Assembly (NCBI GenBank): GCA_023415305.1
Contig: JAEZKZ010000099.1
Span: 18,244 to 82,243, forward strand
Source: Bacillota bacterium
Lineage (GTDB): Bacteria > Bacillota > Clostridia > Acetivibrionales > DSM-1351
Direction of reading: 5' to 3'
Length of the DNA stretch: 64,000 bases
Under the pieces are notes generated by a model. It had not been told where the DNA came from and made no database searches. It saw nothing but the letters and a program-made list of their open reading frames with translations. The position numbers were made by a program, and so were the translations under genes. Positions 25,919-33,704 of the stretch are shown here, piece after piece; the stretch's first letter is position 1, and each line of letters begins with the position of its first letter.

Positions 25919-27241
25919 ATGCTTAAATTTCAATATGAGGGTTCTGATTCTAACACTATTTTTTCAAATATGGATGAACTTAAGAAAAGAGATGGAAACT
26001 GGAAAGAAGGGAAGACCTGGAGTCTTGTTTATTATGCCGGAGAAGAGATAACAAAAGTAGCTGAAGAAGCCTATTTAAAGTTTTTCCATGCAAATGCGTT
26101 AAATCCCACAGTATTCAACAGTCTCCGTCAATTTGAAAATGACATTCTATCAATGGCTGCCGACCTGTTTCACGGTGATGAAGAGACTGCAGGAAGTCTG
26201 ACCAGCGGAGGCAGCGAGAGTATTCTGATGGCTGTTAAAACATACAGAGATGAGGCTAGGGCTCTTCATCCGGAAATAAAGGAGCCGGAGATGATTTTAC
26301 CTGAATCAGCCCATGCCTCTTTTGAAAAGGCGGCTCACTATTTTGGTGTCAAGGCTGTGCATATACCGTTAACTGATGAGTATAAAGCAGATTTAAAAGC
26401 ACTTGAACAGGCAATTACACCAAATACAATACTTATCGTGGGTTCAGCACCGGCATATCCCCAGGGAATTGTTGATCCCATAGCTGAGATGGGTCAGCTT
26501 GCACTTAAGTATGGTCTAAGGTTCCACGTGGATGCGTGTCTGGGAGGATTCGTCCTGCCCTTTGTAAAGGATATCGGCTATCAGGTTCCTGATTTCGATT
26601 TTTCTGTTCAGGGGGTAAGTTCAATATCTGCTGATCTGCATAAGTACGGCTTTGCAGCAAAGGGAGTGTCGGCAATCCTTTACAGGAACAGTGAGCTCCG
26701 CAGATATCAGTATTTTGCATATGCAGACTGGCCGGGTGGCTTATTTGTATCACCTTCAGCCACAGGAACCAGACCCGGCGGAGCAATTGCCTCTGCATAT
26801 GCGGTTTTGAACTATCTGGGCCGGAAGGGCTATAAGAAGCTTGCCCGGACTATTATGAACATAACCGAAAAACTCAAGGACGGCATAGCTGACATAACTG
26901 AACTGTACATACTCGGTAAACCTGAAGCCGGCGTCTTTGCTTTTGGCTCTGACAGTATAAATATTCATACTTTGGCAGATATACTGGAGGAGAAGGGGTG
27001 GGTTATAGATCAGCAAACAAATCCGGACTGTCTGCATTTTATGGTGACGCCGGCCCATGAAGCTGTTGTCGGAAGTTTTCTGAGTGACCTGAAAGCTGCT
27101 GTAACTGAAGTAAAGACTACCTCAGAGGCTTCAAACAGAAACAGTGCCGCACTTTACGGTATGAAGGCAGCGCTGCCGTCGGGAAAAACGGAAGAATACC
27201 TGCTGGACAGCCTTAATAAGCTGATGGGCAGGAATAAGTAA
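25919..27241 (+). CDS. PLP-dependent lyase/decarboxylase (group II, S1P-lyase-like)
   Basis: A 440-residue fold-type I PLP enzyme. Motifs are GSLTSGGSESILMAVKTYRD, the cofactor-stacking His in PESAHASFEKAA, FHVDACLGGF with the PLP aspartate, and SADLHKYGFAAKG with the Schiff-base lysine. This pattern fits sphingosine-1-phosphate lyase-like proteins and L-amino acid decarboxylases. Substrate unknown; in this context a sulfonated or thiol amino acid is possible. ATG 25919 is chosen; the frame extends upstream only through repeat sequence. Confidence 0.82.
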   Translation: MLKFQYEGSDSNTIFSNMDELKKRDGNWKEGKTWSLVYYAGEEITKVAEEAYLKFFHANALNPTVFNSLRQFENDILSMAADLFHGDEETAGSLTSGGSESILMAVKTYRDEARALHPEIKEPEMILPESAHASFEKAAHYFGVKAVHIPLTDEYKADLKALEQAITPNTILIVGSAPAYPQGIVDPIAEMGQLALKYGLRFHVDACLGGFVLPFVKDIGYQVPDFDFSVQGVSSISADLHKYGFAAKGVSAILYRNSELRRYQYFAYADWPGGLFVSPSATGTRPGGAIASAYAVLNYLGRKGYKKLARTIMNITEKLKDGIADITELYILGKPEAGVFAFGSDSINIHTLADILEEKGWVIDQQTNPDCLHFMVTPAHEAVVGSFLSDLKAAVTEVKTTSEASNRNSAALYGMKAALPSGKTEEYLLDSLNKLMGRNK

Positions 27242-27293
27242 AAGCCGGTTAGGGAGTAATAGCGTGAAAAATACATTCGGTAAGTCATCGTGC

Positions 27294-27366
27294 TTTTCAC
27301 GCAGAGAAAAGACACTACGTGTCTTTTCATTACTGTTTGTGTACGCGCTATGCGCGTAGATGGGAG
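27294..27366 (+). repeat. Hairpin-SD repeat cassette upstream of the GNAT gene
   Basis: TTTTCACGCA is followed by the perfect hairpin AAAAGACAC-TAC-GTGTCTTTT (27307-27327), CATTACTGTTTGTG, the GC hairpin TACGCGC-TAT-GCGCGTA (27342-27358) and GGGAG (27362-27366). It is nearly the same as the pyrF copy. Just upstream GCGTGAAAA can pair with TTTTCACGC. Confidence 0.8.
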
Positions 27367-27373
27367 TATTAAT

Positions 27374-27982
27374 ATGAAACTTAAAGACGTAAAACTTAAA
27401 GACATGAAATTAGAAGACATGAAATTAGAAGACGAGAAATTTGAAAATGGAAAGTTTTTTATAAGAGCAGGTGAGGAAAAGGATATTCTCATTGCGTTAG
27501 CAATGAGAAAAAAACTTTTCATGGATACAGGTGTTCCGAAGGAAGCTTTCAGAGATGATATGGATTCCACTTTGTTACAGGATTATAATGAAGCATACGA
27601 AAGAAAGGATATGCTTCATTTCTTTGCCTATGACAGGGAGAAGGACGGCCAGCCTGCAGCAGTTGCAGGGTTGCTGATTAAAAGAGACTTTCCCTACTAT
27701 CTGTTTAAACCGGGCTATTACGGCTGGGTTATTGATGTTTATACTGAGCCCGAATACCGTGGCAATGGTCTGGCCTCAAGACTTCTCGAAAAGGTAAAAC
27801 TCTGGGGATTGGATAAAGGAGTAGTGGAGCTGAAACTTATTTCTGCCAGCGAAAATGCCAGAAGAATATATGAAAAATTCGGGTTTCGTCCAACCTCAGA
27901 GATGAGTATGAATGTTGGCCGACAAAAAACATATAATGAATTTATTGATCTTGGAAATGAAATAAAAAAGTATAAAAAATAG
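27374..27982 (+). CDS. GNAT family N-acetyltransferase with N-terminal pentad repeats
   Basis: A 202-residue protein. The acetyl-CoA motif is EPEYRGNGLASRLLEK and the C-terminal motif ASENARRIYEKFGFRPTSEM, typical of GNAT enzymes. The first 27 residues are five consecutive five-residue units of the type KLKDM/KLEDM encoded by 15-bp tandem repeats (27377-27451). ATG 27374 follows GGGAG. The acetyl acceptor is unknown. The gene follows the PLP enzyme by 132 bp. Confidence 0.8.
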   Translation: MKLKDVKLKDMKLEDMKLEDEKFENGKFFIRAGEEKDILIALAMRKKLFMDTGVPKEAFRDDMDSTLLQDYNEAYERKDMLHFFAYDREKDGQPAAVAGLLIKRDFPYYLFKPGYYGWVIDVYTEPEYRGNGLASRLLEKVKLWGLDKGVVELKLISASENARRIYEKFGFRPTSEMSMNVGRQKTYNEFIDLGNEIKKYKK

Positions 27983-27991
27983 TTTTTATCA

Positions 27992-28054
27992 AAATATAAT
28001 CTGCTAAATATCTAAATATCATCTATTGTTGTAAAGCCTGATTGTAAATATAAT
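27992..28054 (+). promoter_or_regulatory. Promoter with two 22-bp-spaced direct repeats (set 2 ABC operon)
   Basis: AAATATAATCTGCT (27992-28005) and AAATATCATCTATT (28014-28027) start 22 bp apart. The second overlaps -35 TTGTTG (28026-28031); 17 bp later is -10 TATAAT (28049-28054). Transcription would start near 28061. Confidence 0.65.
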
Positions 28055-28163
28055 ACTAAATATAAACATACATAGCGGAATTGTATGAAATGTATTTAAT
28101 TATGATGCTGGCGTATAGTAAATATAATATTTTCAAAGAGACAATATATCTGATTAGAAAACT

Positions 28164-28208
28164 AAAGGATAATTTCAGTAAACCACTGCGATTATCCTTT
28201 TCTTTTTT
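28164..28208 (+). terminator. Terminator hairpin inside the set 2 leader
   Basis: AAGGATAAT (28165-28173) pairs with ATTATCCTT (28191-28199), followed by TTCTTTTTT. It lies downstream of the promoter at 28026-28054 and upstream of the gene at 28297, so transcripts from that promoter must pass it. It could be an attenuator, or simply the terminator of the GNAT transcript. Confidence 0.75.
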
Positions 28209-28254
28209 ATGAAATTCATCGTTATCTTAGCTGTATAACCGCAAGGTAATTTAT

Positions 28255-28291
28255 ATATCAATTTATATACGCCAGTGTGCGTAGAAGGGAG
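28255..28291 (+). repeat. Hairpin-SD cassette before the set 2 binding protein
   Basis: After an A/T-rich TCAATTTATA stretch comes the hairpin TACGC-CAGTGT-GCGTA (28268-28283) and GGGAG (28287-28291), six bases from the ATG. Confidence 0.65.
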
Positions 28292-28296
28292 AAAAT

Positions 28297-29370
28297 ATGA
28301 AAAACAGTAAACTAAAAATTTTAACAGTAGCTTTAATTACAGTCTGCTTGCTGATAGGTGGAACAACAGGCTGCGGAAACAACGCAAATGATGCTTCAAA
28401 GGCTGCGGCTTCAAAAACGGAAGCAAATACTACAGCTGGAGAAACAGAAGAGGCTTCAAGAAATACAGAAACCTTTAAGATTAATATTGCGGTAGATTCA
28501 GGTACTTTTGCATATCCTTTCTGGGTTGCCAAAAACAAAGGACTTCTTAAAAAATATAATATTGAAGCAAACTATCAGACTTACGCTTATGGAATTGACA
28601 CCATAAATGCTGTTCAGCTTGATCAGGCAGACATAGGTGAAGCTATGGATTTCGCGGCGGTAAGCCGGCTGGGTGGGGCAAGTGAACTTCAATTTATATC
28701 TTTTATAGCCGGTAACAATTTAAGTGGAACAAAATTATACGTTCTAAAAGACAGTATACAAAAAGTAGAAGATCTGGCCGGTAAATCGGTAGTAGTCCAA
28801 AAAGGAACGGTAAATGAATATGTCTGGGCACTGACCTATTCTAAATTCGGTATTGATCCCAAATCGGTAAATCCTCTTTATATCAGTAGTACAGCAGAGG
28901 GACTTGCACTTGTAAAATCGGGTGATGCTGATGCAATCTGGGCAGGCGCCGATATCAGCAATCAGGTTGTAGAACTGGGAGGTAAAAGCCTTGGAGATTA
29001 TAGTTTGATCGGGTTTGCTCCCCAGGGATTCCTGATGCTAAAAAAAGCATATCTTGAAGAAAACAATGAAGGTATCCAGCGCCTATTAAAGGCATTAAAG
29101 GAAGCAGTTGATATAATTAACGCCGATCCGAGAGAAGCAGCAAAAATTGTTAAAGACAACTTCAAAATACCTGAGGAGAATATAGCTAAGGTATTGGGGG
29201 ATACCATTTTTGACATCAGACTGAGTCAACAGGATGTGGAGCAGCTGGACAGTGTTACAAAATGGTCAATCCAAAATAAGTTAATCAAATATGATTTCAG
29301 TGTCAAGGATTATATATATTTAAAGCCACTTCAGGCCGTCTTCCCCGACACCATTACCTATAAAAAGTAG
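28297..29370 (+). CDS. ABC importer substrate-binding lipoprotein (SsuA/TauA-NMT1 type), set 2
   Basis: A 357-residue lipoprotein with signal peptide and lipobox GGTTGC (Cys26), an Ala/Thr/Glu-rich linker, then a type 2 binding domain (INIAVDSGTFAYPFWVAKNK, LDQADIGEAMDFAAV, DLAGKSVVVQKGTVNEYVW, GDADAIWAGADISNQ). The pattern fits nitrate/sulfonate/taurine-type binding proteins, but it is clearly different from the set 1 and set 3 proteins, suggesting a different ligand. ATPase and permease follow. Confidence 0.86.
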   Translation: MKNSKLKILTVALITVCLLIGGTTGCGNNANDASKAAASKTEANTTAGETEEASRNTETFKINIAVDSGTFAYPFWVAKNKGLLKKYNIEANYQTYAYGIDTINAVQLDQADIGEAMDFAAVSRLGGASELQFISFIAGNNLSGTKLYVLKDSIQKVEDLAGKSVVVQKGTVNEYVWALTYSKFGIDPKSVNPLYISSTAEGLALVKSGDADAIWAGADISNQVVELGGKSLGDYSLIGFAPQGFLMLKKAYLEENNEGIQRLLKALKEAVDIINADPREAAKIVKDNFKIPEENIAKVLGDTIFDIRLSQQDVEQLDSVTKWSIQNKLIKYDFSVKDYIYLKPLQAVFPDTITYKK

Positions 29371-29427
29371 GCTGCCATGAAAAAATCAATTTTATAAGCA
29401 AGGCAATAAACAGAAAGGGGGCTTCAA

Positions 29428-30219
29428 ATGAGTATAAGTAGTGGCACCTGCATTAAAATAGATAGTCTCTCAAAGAATTATTCAAAGGATTTCAGTATAA
29501 AAAAATCAGGCCGTAATGTTATTAAAGAAATCAATCTCGAAATTAAAAGCGGAGAATTTCACATTATACTTGGTCCCAGCGGATGCGGAAAATCAACACT
29601 TTTAAACATACTTGCAGGGTTTATTTCCAAATCGGAAGGCAGTGTTACTCTGGACGGTATTGAAATTAAAAAGCCAGGAAGGGATAGAGGTGTAGTGTTT
29701 CAAAATGCTGATTCAGCAATATTTCCATGGCTGACTGTCAGAGGGAATGTAGAATACGGTCTGAGAATGAAGGGAGTCAGTTCTAAAGAGCGCAGACAAA
29801 CAGCATCGCAATATATCAGGCTGGTTGGTCTTGAAAACCATGAAAGCAAATATCCAAGGGAACTTTCGGGTGGAATGAAGCAGAGAGTTCAAATGGCAAG
29901 AAGTCTGGCCAATGATTCTGAAATCTTAATCATGGATGAGCCCTTCGGGGCTTTGGATGCTCATACTAGAAGGATAATGCAGATTGAGCTTGTGAAGATC
30001 TGGCAGAAAACCGGAAAAACTATTATTTTTGTTACCCATGACATAACCGAAGCTATTCTTTTGGGCCAGAGGATAAGTATTATGTCCAAGTCGCCTGATG
30101 CAACCATTTATAAAGTATATGATAATGATTTACCCTATCATAGAAACGTAACATCATCAGAATTTGTAAAGTTGTTCAGGCAGATACAGGGTCACTTTGA
30201 TTTCGGAGAAAATATATAG
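29428..30219 (+). CDS. ABC importer ATPase (SsuB/TauB type), set 2
   Basis: A 263-residue ATPase: Walker A GPSGCGKST, Q-loop VFQNADSAIFPWLTV, signature LSGGMKQR, Walker B ILIMDEPFGALD, switch VTHDITEAILLGQRISIMS. Start after GGGGG-type site (AGAAAGGGGG). It pairs with the binding protein at 28297 and the permease at 30308; gene order differs from set 1. Confidence 0.92.
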   Translation: MSISSGTCIKIDSLSKNYSKDFSIKKSGRNVIKEINLEIKSGEFHIILGPSGCGKSTLLNILAGFISKSEGSVTLDGIEIKKPGRDRGVVFQNADSAIFPWLTVRGNVEYGLRMKGVSSKERRQTASQYIRLVGLENHESKYPRELSGGMKQRVQMARSLANDSEILIMDEPFGALDAHTRRIMQIELVKIWQKTGKTIIFVTHDITEAILLGQRISIMSKSPDATIYKVYDNDLPYHRNVTSSEFVKLFRQIQGHFDFGENI

Positions 30220-30307
30220 AGTATAGCTTTGAATTTATAGGTGTTGTAATTAAGCCTACATCTTAGTGAGAATAGTACACAAAATTCAAAGGAAGGGAGA
30301 TCATAAA

Positions 30308-31225
30308 TTGGAAAGAGTAATGGAAATAGCTGACAGAAATATTAAAACGTCAAATGAAATAATAATTAAATCTGAAGAAAAGCTGTCTGCTGGAGCCGGG
30401 CATCCAGCCAAAAAAGAACCTCGCGTTATTTTTGGTATATGGAATATCTTAAAGAGTACAGTCTGGTTTTCAGCAGAGAAAGGAATTCTTACCTGGATAC
30501 TTCTATTCAGTATTTGGGGCATGGCCTCACTGGCATACACTGTTGACTTTTTACCCAGCCCTATTGAAACAATAACGGGAGCAAAGGAAATAATCCTTGA
30601 TGGAACACTAATAAAGTTTATTTTAATAAGCTCCCAAAGAGTATTGTCAGGATGGGGACTTGGAATTTTATTTGCTATACCCGTAGGACTGGTCATTGGG
30701 CGCATTGAACTGTTACGCCGGATATTTGAACCCTTCATTGATTTTCTTAGATTTATTCCGGCAATAGGGTTTCTCACTTTATTTCTTATGTGGTTCGGTG
30801 CAGGAGAGAAATCAAAGATAATACTTATTTTTTACGCAACAGTGTTTGTAATTTTAATAAATACAATTGTAGGTGTTCTCAGTATTGACAAGAACAGGCT
30901 ACAGGCAGCCAGATCACTTGGTGCTTCAGAAGTTCAAATTATCTATTCTGTTCTGATTCCATCAGCACTTCCTCATATCTTTACCGGTATCAGGCTTGGA
31001 CTGGGTGGAGCATTTACTTCAATTGTTGCGGCAGAGATGCTTGCAGCCAAGGAAGGAATCGGGTTTCTGATATATACCTCAAGACTGTATTTCAGGACCG
31101 ATTGGATATTTGTGGGGCTGCTGACACTTGGCCTGATGGGATATATATCTGACCGGCTCATAAGATTATTCGGGAAAACGGTGCTGGGCAGATATGGAAT
31201 TAATGATACCAAGAAATTTGACTGA
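30308..31225 (+). CDS. ABC importer permease (SsuC/TauC type), set 2
   Basis: A 305-residue permease. A hydrophilic N-terminal stretch of about 55 residues precedes six or so transmembrane helices. The EAA-type loop is QAARSLGASEVQIIYSVLIP with SALPHIFTGIRLGLGGAFT. I chose TTG 30308 because GGGAG lies eight bases before it; GTG 30266 would add 14 residues without a site, and ATG 30320 is an alternative. Confidence 0.85.
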   Translation: MERVMEIADRNIKTSNEIIIKSEEKLSAGAGHPAKKEPRVIFGIWNILKSTVWFSAEKGILTWILLFSIWGMASLAYTVDFLPSPIETITGAKEIILDGTLIKFILISSQRVLSGWGLGILFAIPVGLVIGRIELLRRIFEPFIDFLRFIPAIGFLTLFLMWFGAGEKSKIILIFYATVFVILINTIVGVLSIDKNRLQAARSLGASEVQIIYSVLIPSALPHIFTGIRLGLGGAFTSIVAAEMLAAKEGIGFLIYTSRLYFRTDWIFVGLLTLGLMGYISDRLIRLFGKTVLGRYGINDTKKFD

Positions 31226-31261
31226 TAGAATAATAATTTTTATGTAAAGGAGTAGTTGATC

Positions 31262-32461
31262 ATGAGTATTAAAAACAAGTTGTATGAAGAAGTAAGGTTA
31301 AAAAATGAAGTCACAGTGGAAGGAATACAGATAACTGACGAAGTGAATGCACTATTGAAAAATTTGGATTTGGGTGGAAAATATCAGGAAGAGGTCCATG
31401 GAATGTTCGAATATGACAAAGAACCTCATGCAGGTATTGCGCATCCGGTGGGCTTCCGGTCTCCAAACGGGTTTTTGTTCCCCTTCAACTCCTACAGAAA
31501 ATCTAAATTTTCCATTGGCTATGATAAAGGTTCGTATATTCTTACTGAAAACGGTAATAAGGTTTTTGACATTGACTTTTTAGAGAGGCCTGAATATTAC
31601 CGCCATACTACCAGTGACGGAGTTCAGATGAAGAATATAGCAGTATATAATCATGAAGGGGTTGTATTTGTTACATACAGTAATGAATGTCATCTGAAGG
31701 AAAAAGGTCTGGATTGCCTTTACTGCAATATAAATGCAACTAAGAATACATATGCAGATGTGGAAGGCATCAAATGGAAATATCCGAAGCAGATAGCAGA
31801 AACGGTAAAGCTGGCATACAAGGAACCCGGCAGACACCATGTAACTTTAACCGGAGGCTTTATTCCCGAACATCGCGAAATGGATTACTATTTTGATGTT
31901 GCTGAGGCCATTCAAAATGAAACCGGATTGAGTGATTTCAATGGAACAGCAGTAATTGGGGCACCTGAGGATCATAGTATCATAGACAGATACAAAGAGG
32001 CAGGCTACCGTACATTGGCAATAAATATTGAATTATGGGATAAGAATATTTTCAAATCTATTTGCCCGGGTAAGGAACAGTTGAGTGGCGGCTGGGAAAA
32101 TTGGAAGTCCTCTCTTGAACACGCAGTGAAGGTTTTCGGTCATGGCAGGGTACGTTCCAATATTGTTGCAGGGTTGGAGCCAAAGCGTTCAACATTGGAG
32201 GGAGTAGATTATTTGGCATCAAAAGGAATTGTCTGCTTTGCAGGAGCCTGGTGCCCGAATCCGGGGTCTGAGCTGGAAAACCATAGAAGCCCTGAACCTG
32301 AATGGCACTGGGATTTGACTTTAAAAATTGCAGAGATATTCCGCAAAAACGGGTTTACCTATGATCAGTTGTATGATTGCAGCGCATCTTCAAATACTTG
32401 CATACACGATATTTATAGAATTGAGCAGGGACTTTTACCTGCTTTGAAGCAGGCTATATAA
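31262..32461 (+). CDS. Radical SAM protein, subfamily B (paralogue 3)
   Basis: A 399-residue protein. The cluster motif is CHLKEKGLDCLYC (Cys143, 152, 155; CX8CX2C). Before it lies RPEYYRHTTSDGVQMKNIA, equivalent to a block in all five paralogues. After it come VTLTGGFIPEHREMDYYFDV, GTAVIGAPEDHS, FGHGRVRSNIVAGLEP and a C-terminal CSASSNTCIHDI. It is the most divergent of the three subfamily B members (33705 and 43592 are closer to each other). RBS AAAGGAG before ATG 31262; it ends the set 2 ABC module with the SDR gene. Confidence 0.8.
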   Translation: MSIKNKLYEEVRLKNEVTVEGIQITDEVNALLKNLDLGGKYQEEVHGMFEYDKEPHAGIAHPVGFRSPNGFLFPFNSYRKSKFSIGYDKGSYILTENGNKVFDIDFLERPEYYRHTTSDGVQMKNIAVYNHEGVVFVTYSNECHLKEKGLDCLYCNINATKNTYADVEGIKWKYPKQIAETVKLAYKEPGRHHVTLTGGFIPEHREMDYYFDVAEAIQNETGLSDFNGTAVIGAPEDHSIIDRYKEAGYRTLAINIELWDKNIFKSICPGKEQLSGGWENWKSSLEHAVKVFGHGRVRSNIVAGLEPKRSTLEGVDYLASKGIVCFAGAWCPNPGSELENHRSPEPEWHWDLTLKIAEIFRKNGFTYDQLYDCSASSNTCIHDIYRIEQGLLPALKQAI

Positions 32462-32500
32462 ATAGTTATTGGGATATTCCAAAAGAAAGAGGAAAAGTAA

Positions 32501-33217
32501 ATGGGTAAAAGGATTTTAATTACCGGCGGTACTAAGGGTATCGGGCTGGAAACTGTGAAGCAGTTGATGGATAAGGGTCACAAAATTATCGTTATAGGAA
32601 GGGATTTTTCAGAATTTCCCTATCAGAATTCAGAACAGATCAAAACTATAGTTTTTGATGTAAGCAAGGTGGAAGAAATTCCTGGACTCATTGCGGATAT
32701 CGGTGAGGTAGATGTACTTATTAATAATGCAGGAATAGCAAAAGCAGTCTCTTTTCTGGAATATACTACTGAACAGAAGGAGCATATTTTAAGGGTTAAT
32801 CTTGAAGCTCCAGTAACTTTTATAAGGGAGGTATCCAAATACTTTCTGAAAAAAGGTGAGGGTAGAGTAGTAAATGTTGCCTCACAGGCAGCTCAGGTAG
32901 GACACCCGGATATATGGTATGGAATAACCAAAGCCGGGCTTATAAATGCAACTATCAGCTTTGCCAATCTATTGGGTGAGAAAGGGATTACTGTAAATGC
33001 AATTGCTCCGGGACCGGTATCTACCGATATGATTAATAATGCCCCTCCGAATAAAAGATTGGAGCAAGTACTCCAACGGACCTATCTTGGAAGGGCGGCG
33101 ACTGCTGCAGAAGTTGCGGAAATTATTGTATGGCTTGCTGCTGAAAGCCCTGCGTATATCAACGGTGAAGTAATAAATATCAATAATGGAGTGCAGTACA
33201 TAAAATATGAAGGATAG
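32501..33217 (+). CDS. Short-chain dehydrogenase/reductase
   Basis: A 238-residue SDR. The cofactor motif is ITGGTKGIG (residues 7-15), then NNAGIA, the catalytic Ser region VNVASQAAQVG, catalytic YGITK and the PGPVSTDMI loop. It resembles FabG-type 3-oxoacyl reductases, which are also the usual fold for many alcohol/ketone steps. The gene follows radical SAM paralogue 3 by 39 bp, so it may process a carbonyl product of the pathway, for example an aldehyde left after C-S cleavage (inference). Confidence 0.88.
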   Translation: MGKRILITGGTKGIGLETVKQLMDKGHKIIVIGRDFSEFPYQNSEQIKTIVFDVSKVEEIPGLIADIGEVDVLINNAGIAKAVSFLEYTTEQKEHILRVNLEAPVTFIREVSKYFLKKGEGRVVNVASQAAQVGHPDIWYGITKAGLINATISFANLLGEKGITVNAIAPGPVSTDMINNAPPNKRLEQVLQRTYLGRAATAAEVAEIIVWLAAESPAYINGEVININNGVQYIKYEG

Positions 33218-33247
33218 CCATAATAACTATACTCGAAAATTATTAAT

Positions 33248-33478
33248 AAGAGGCTGTTGCATAACAATATTGATTAATGTATGTTATAAACAAGTTATTG
33301 TACGCGAGGACAAATCATAAAAATGTTGAAGGAAGGTTAAAAACAGTTATAGGAATTTTATGACAAGAGAATTACTCTAACTGTTTTCTGTCCGACACAT
33401 TTATATGAGCTGTTTGAGAGTACACTGGTACGGGTGTTTTCTAACTACATAAAGCTTATAGTTATGCGACACCCCCTT
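33248..33478. mobile_element. Probable MITE / insertion sequence remnant
   Basis: Imperfect 18-bp terminal inverted repeats, AAGAGGCTGTTGCATAAC (33248-33265) and the complement of GTTATGCGACACCCCCTT (33461-33478), 15 of 18 matching, bound a 231-bp non-coding segment. Inside, AAAACAGTTA and TAACTGTTTT form another inverted repeat. No transposase fragment or clear target duplication is visible. The GGCTGT(T/C)GCA-type end resembles ends of some IS families, but I cannot assign one. Confidence 0.5.
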
Positions 33479-33489
33479 ATTTTTTATCC

Positions 33490-33552
33490 AAATATACTCC
33501 ATTAAAAATCTAAATATACTCTATTGTTAGAAAAAACGTATGATATTACAAT
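33490..33552 (+). promoter_or_regulatory. Promoter with two 22-bp-spaced direct repeats (nitrogenase-like operon)
   Basis: AAATATACTCCATT (33490-33503) and AAATATACTCTATT (33512-33525) start 22 bp apart and differ at one base. The second overlaps -35 TTGTTA (33524-33529); 17 bp later is -10 TACAAT (33547-33552). It would drive the genes from 33705 to the terminator at 44822. Confidence 0.7.
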
Positions 33553-33610
33553 AATTGTAACGAAATAACAATTAAATACATAGTAAATATATATGTGTAA
33601 TATAATTTTA

Positions 33611-33699
33611 TACATTACTATTTGTGTATGCGCTATGCGCGTATATGGGAGTAGATAAATTTCATTACATTTTGTGGCCGCTATTACGGCTCATGGAGG
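33611..33699 (+). repeat. Two tandem hairpin-SD cassettes upstream of radical SAM paralogue 4
   Basis: Copy 1: TACATTACTATTTGTG, hairpin ATGCGC-TAT-GCGCGT (a T-G wobble replaces the C-G of other copies), GGGAG (33647-33651). Copy 2: TTTCATTACATTTTGTG, hairpin GCCG-CTATTA-CGGC (33677-33690), GGAGG (33695-33699). The arrangement equals one 97-bp unit at 25624. The segment is open in frame with the gene and mimics an N-terminal extension. Confidence 0.8.
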
Positions 33700-33704
33700 T
33701 TATT

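Noticed and set aside
27374..27454. Pentad repeats as a pentapeptide-repeat protein.
   Set aside because: Pentapeptide-repeat proteins follow an A(D/N)LxX pattern over long stretches; here only five charged units precede a GNAT domain.
33624..33704. Conserved N-terminal peptide MGVDxFHYxLWPLLRLMEV shared by the PLP enzyme and radical SAM paralogue 4.
   Set aside because: It is translated repeat DNA (hairpin-SD cassette). Both genes have a good ribosome site after it, and protein families do not contain it.
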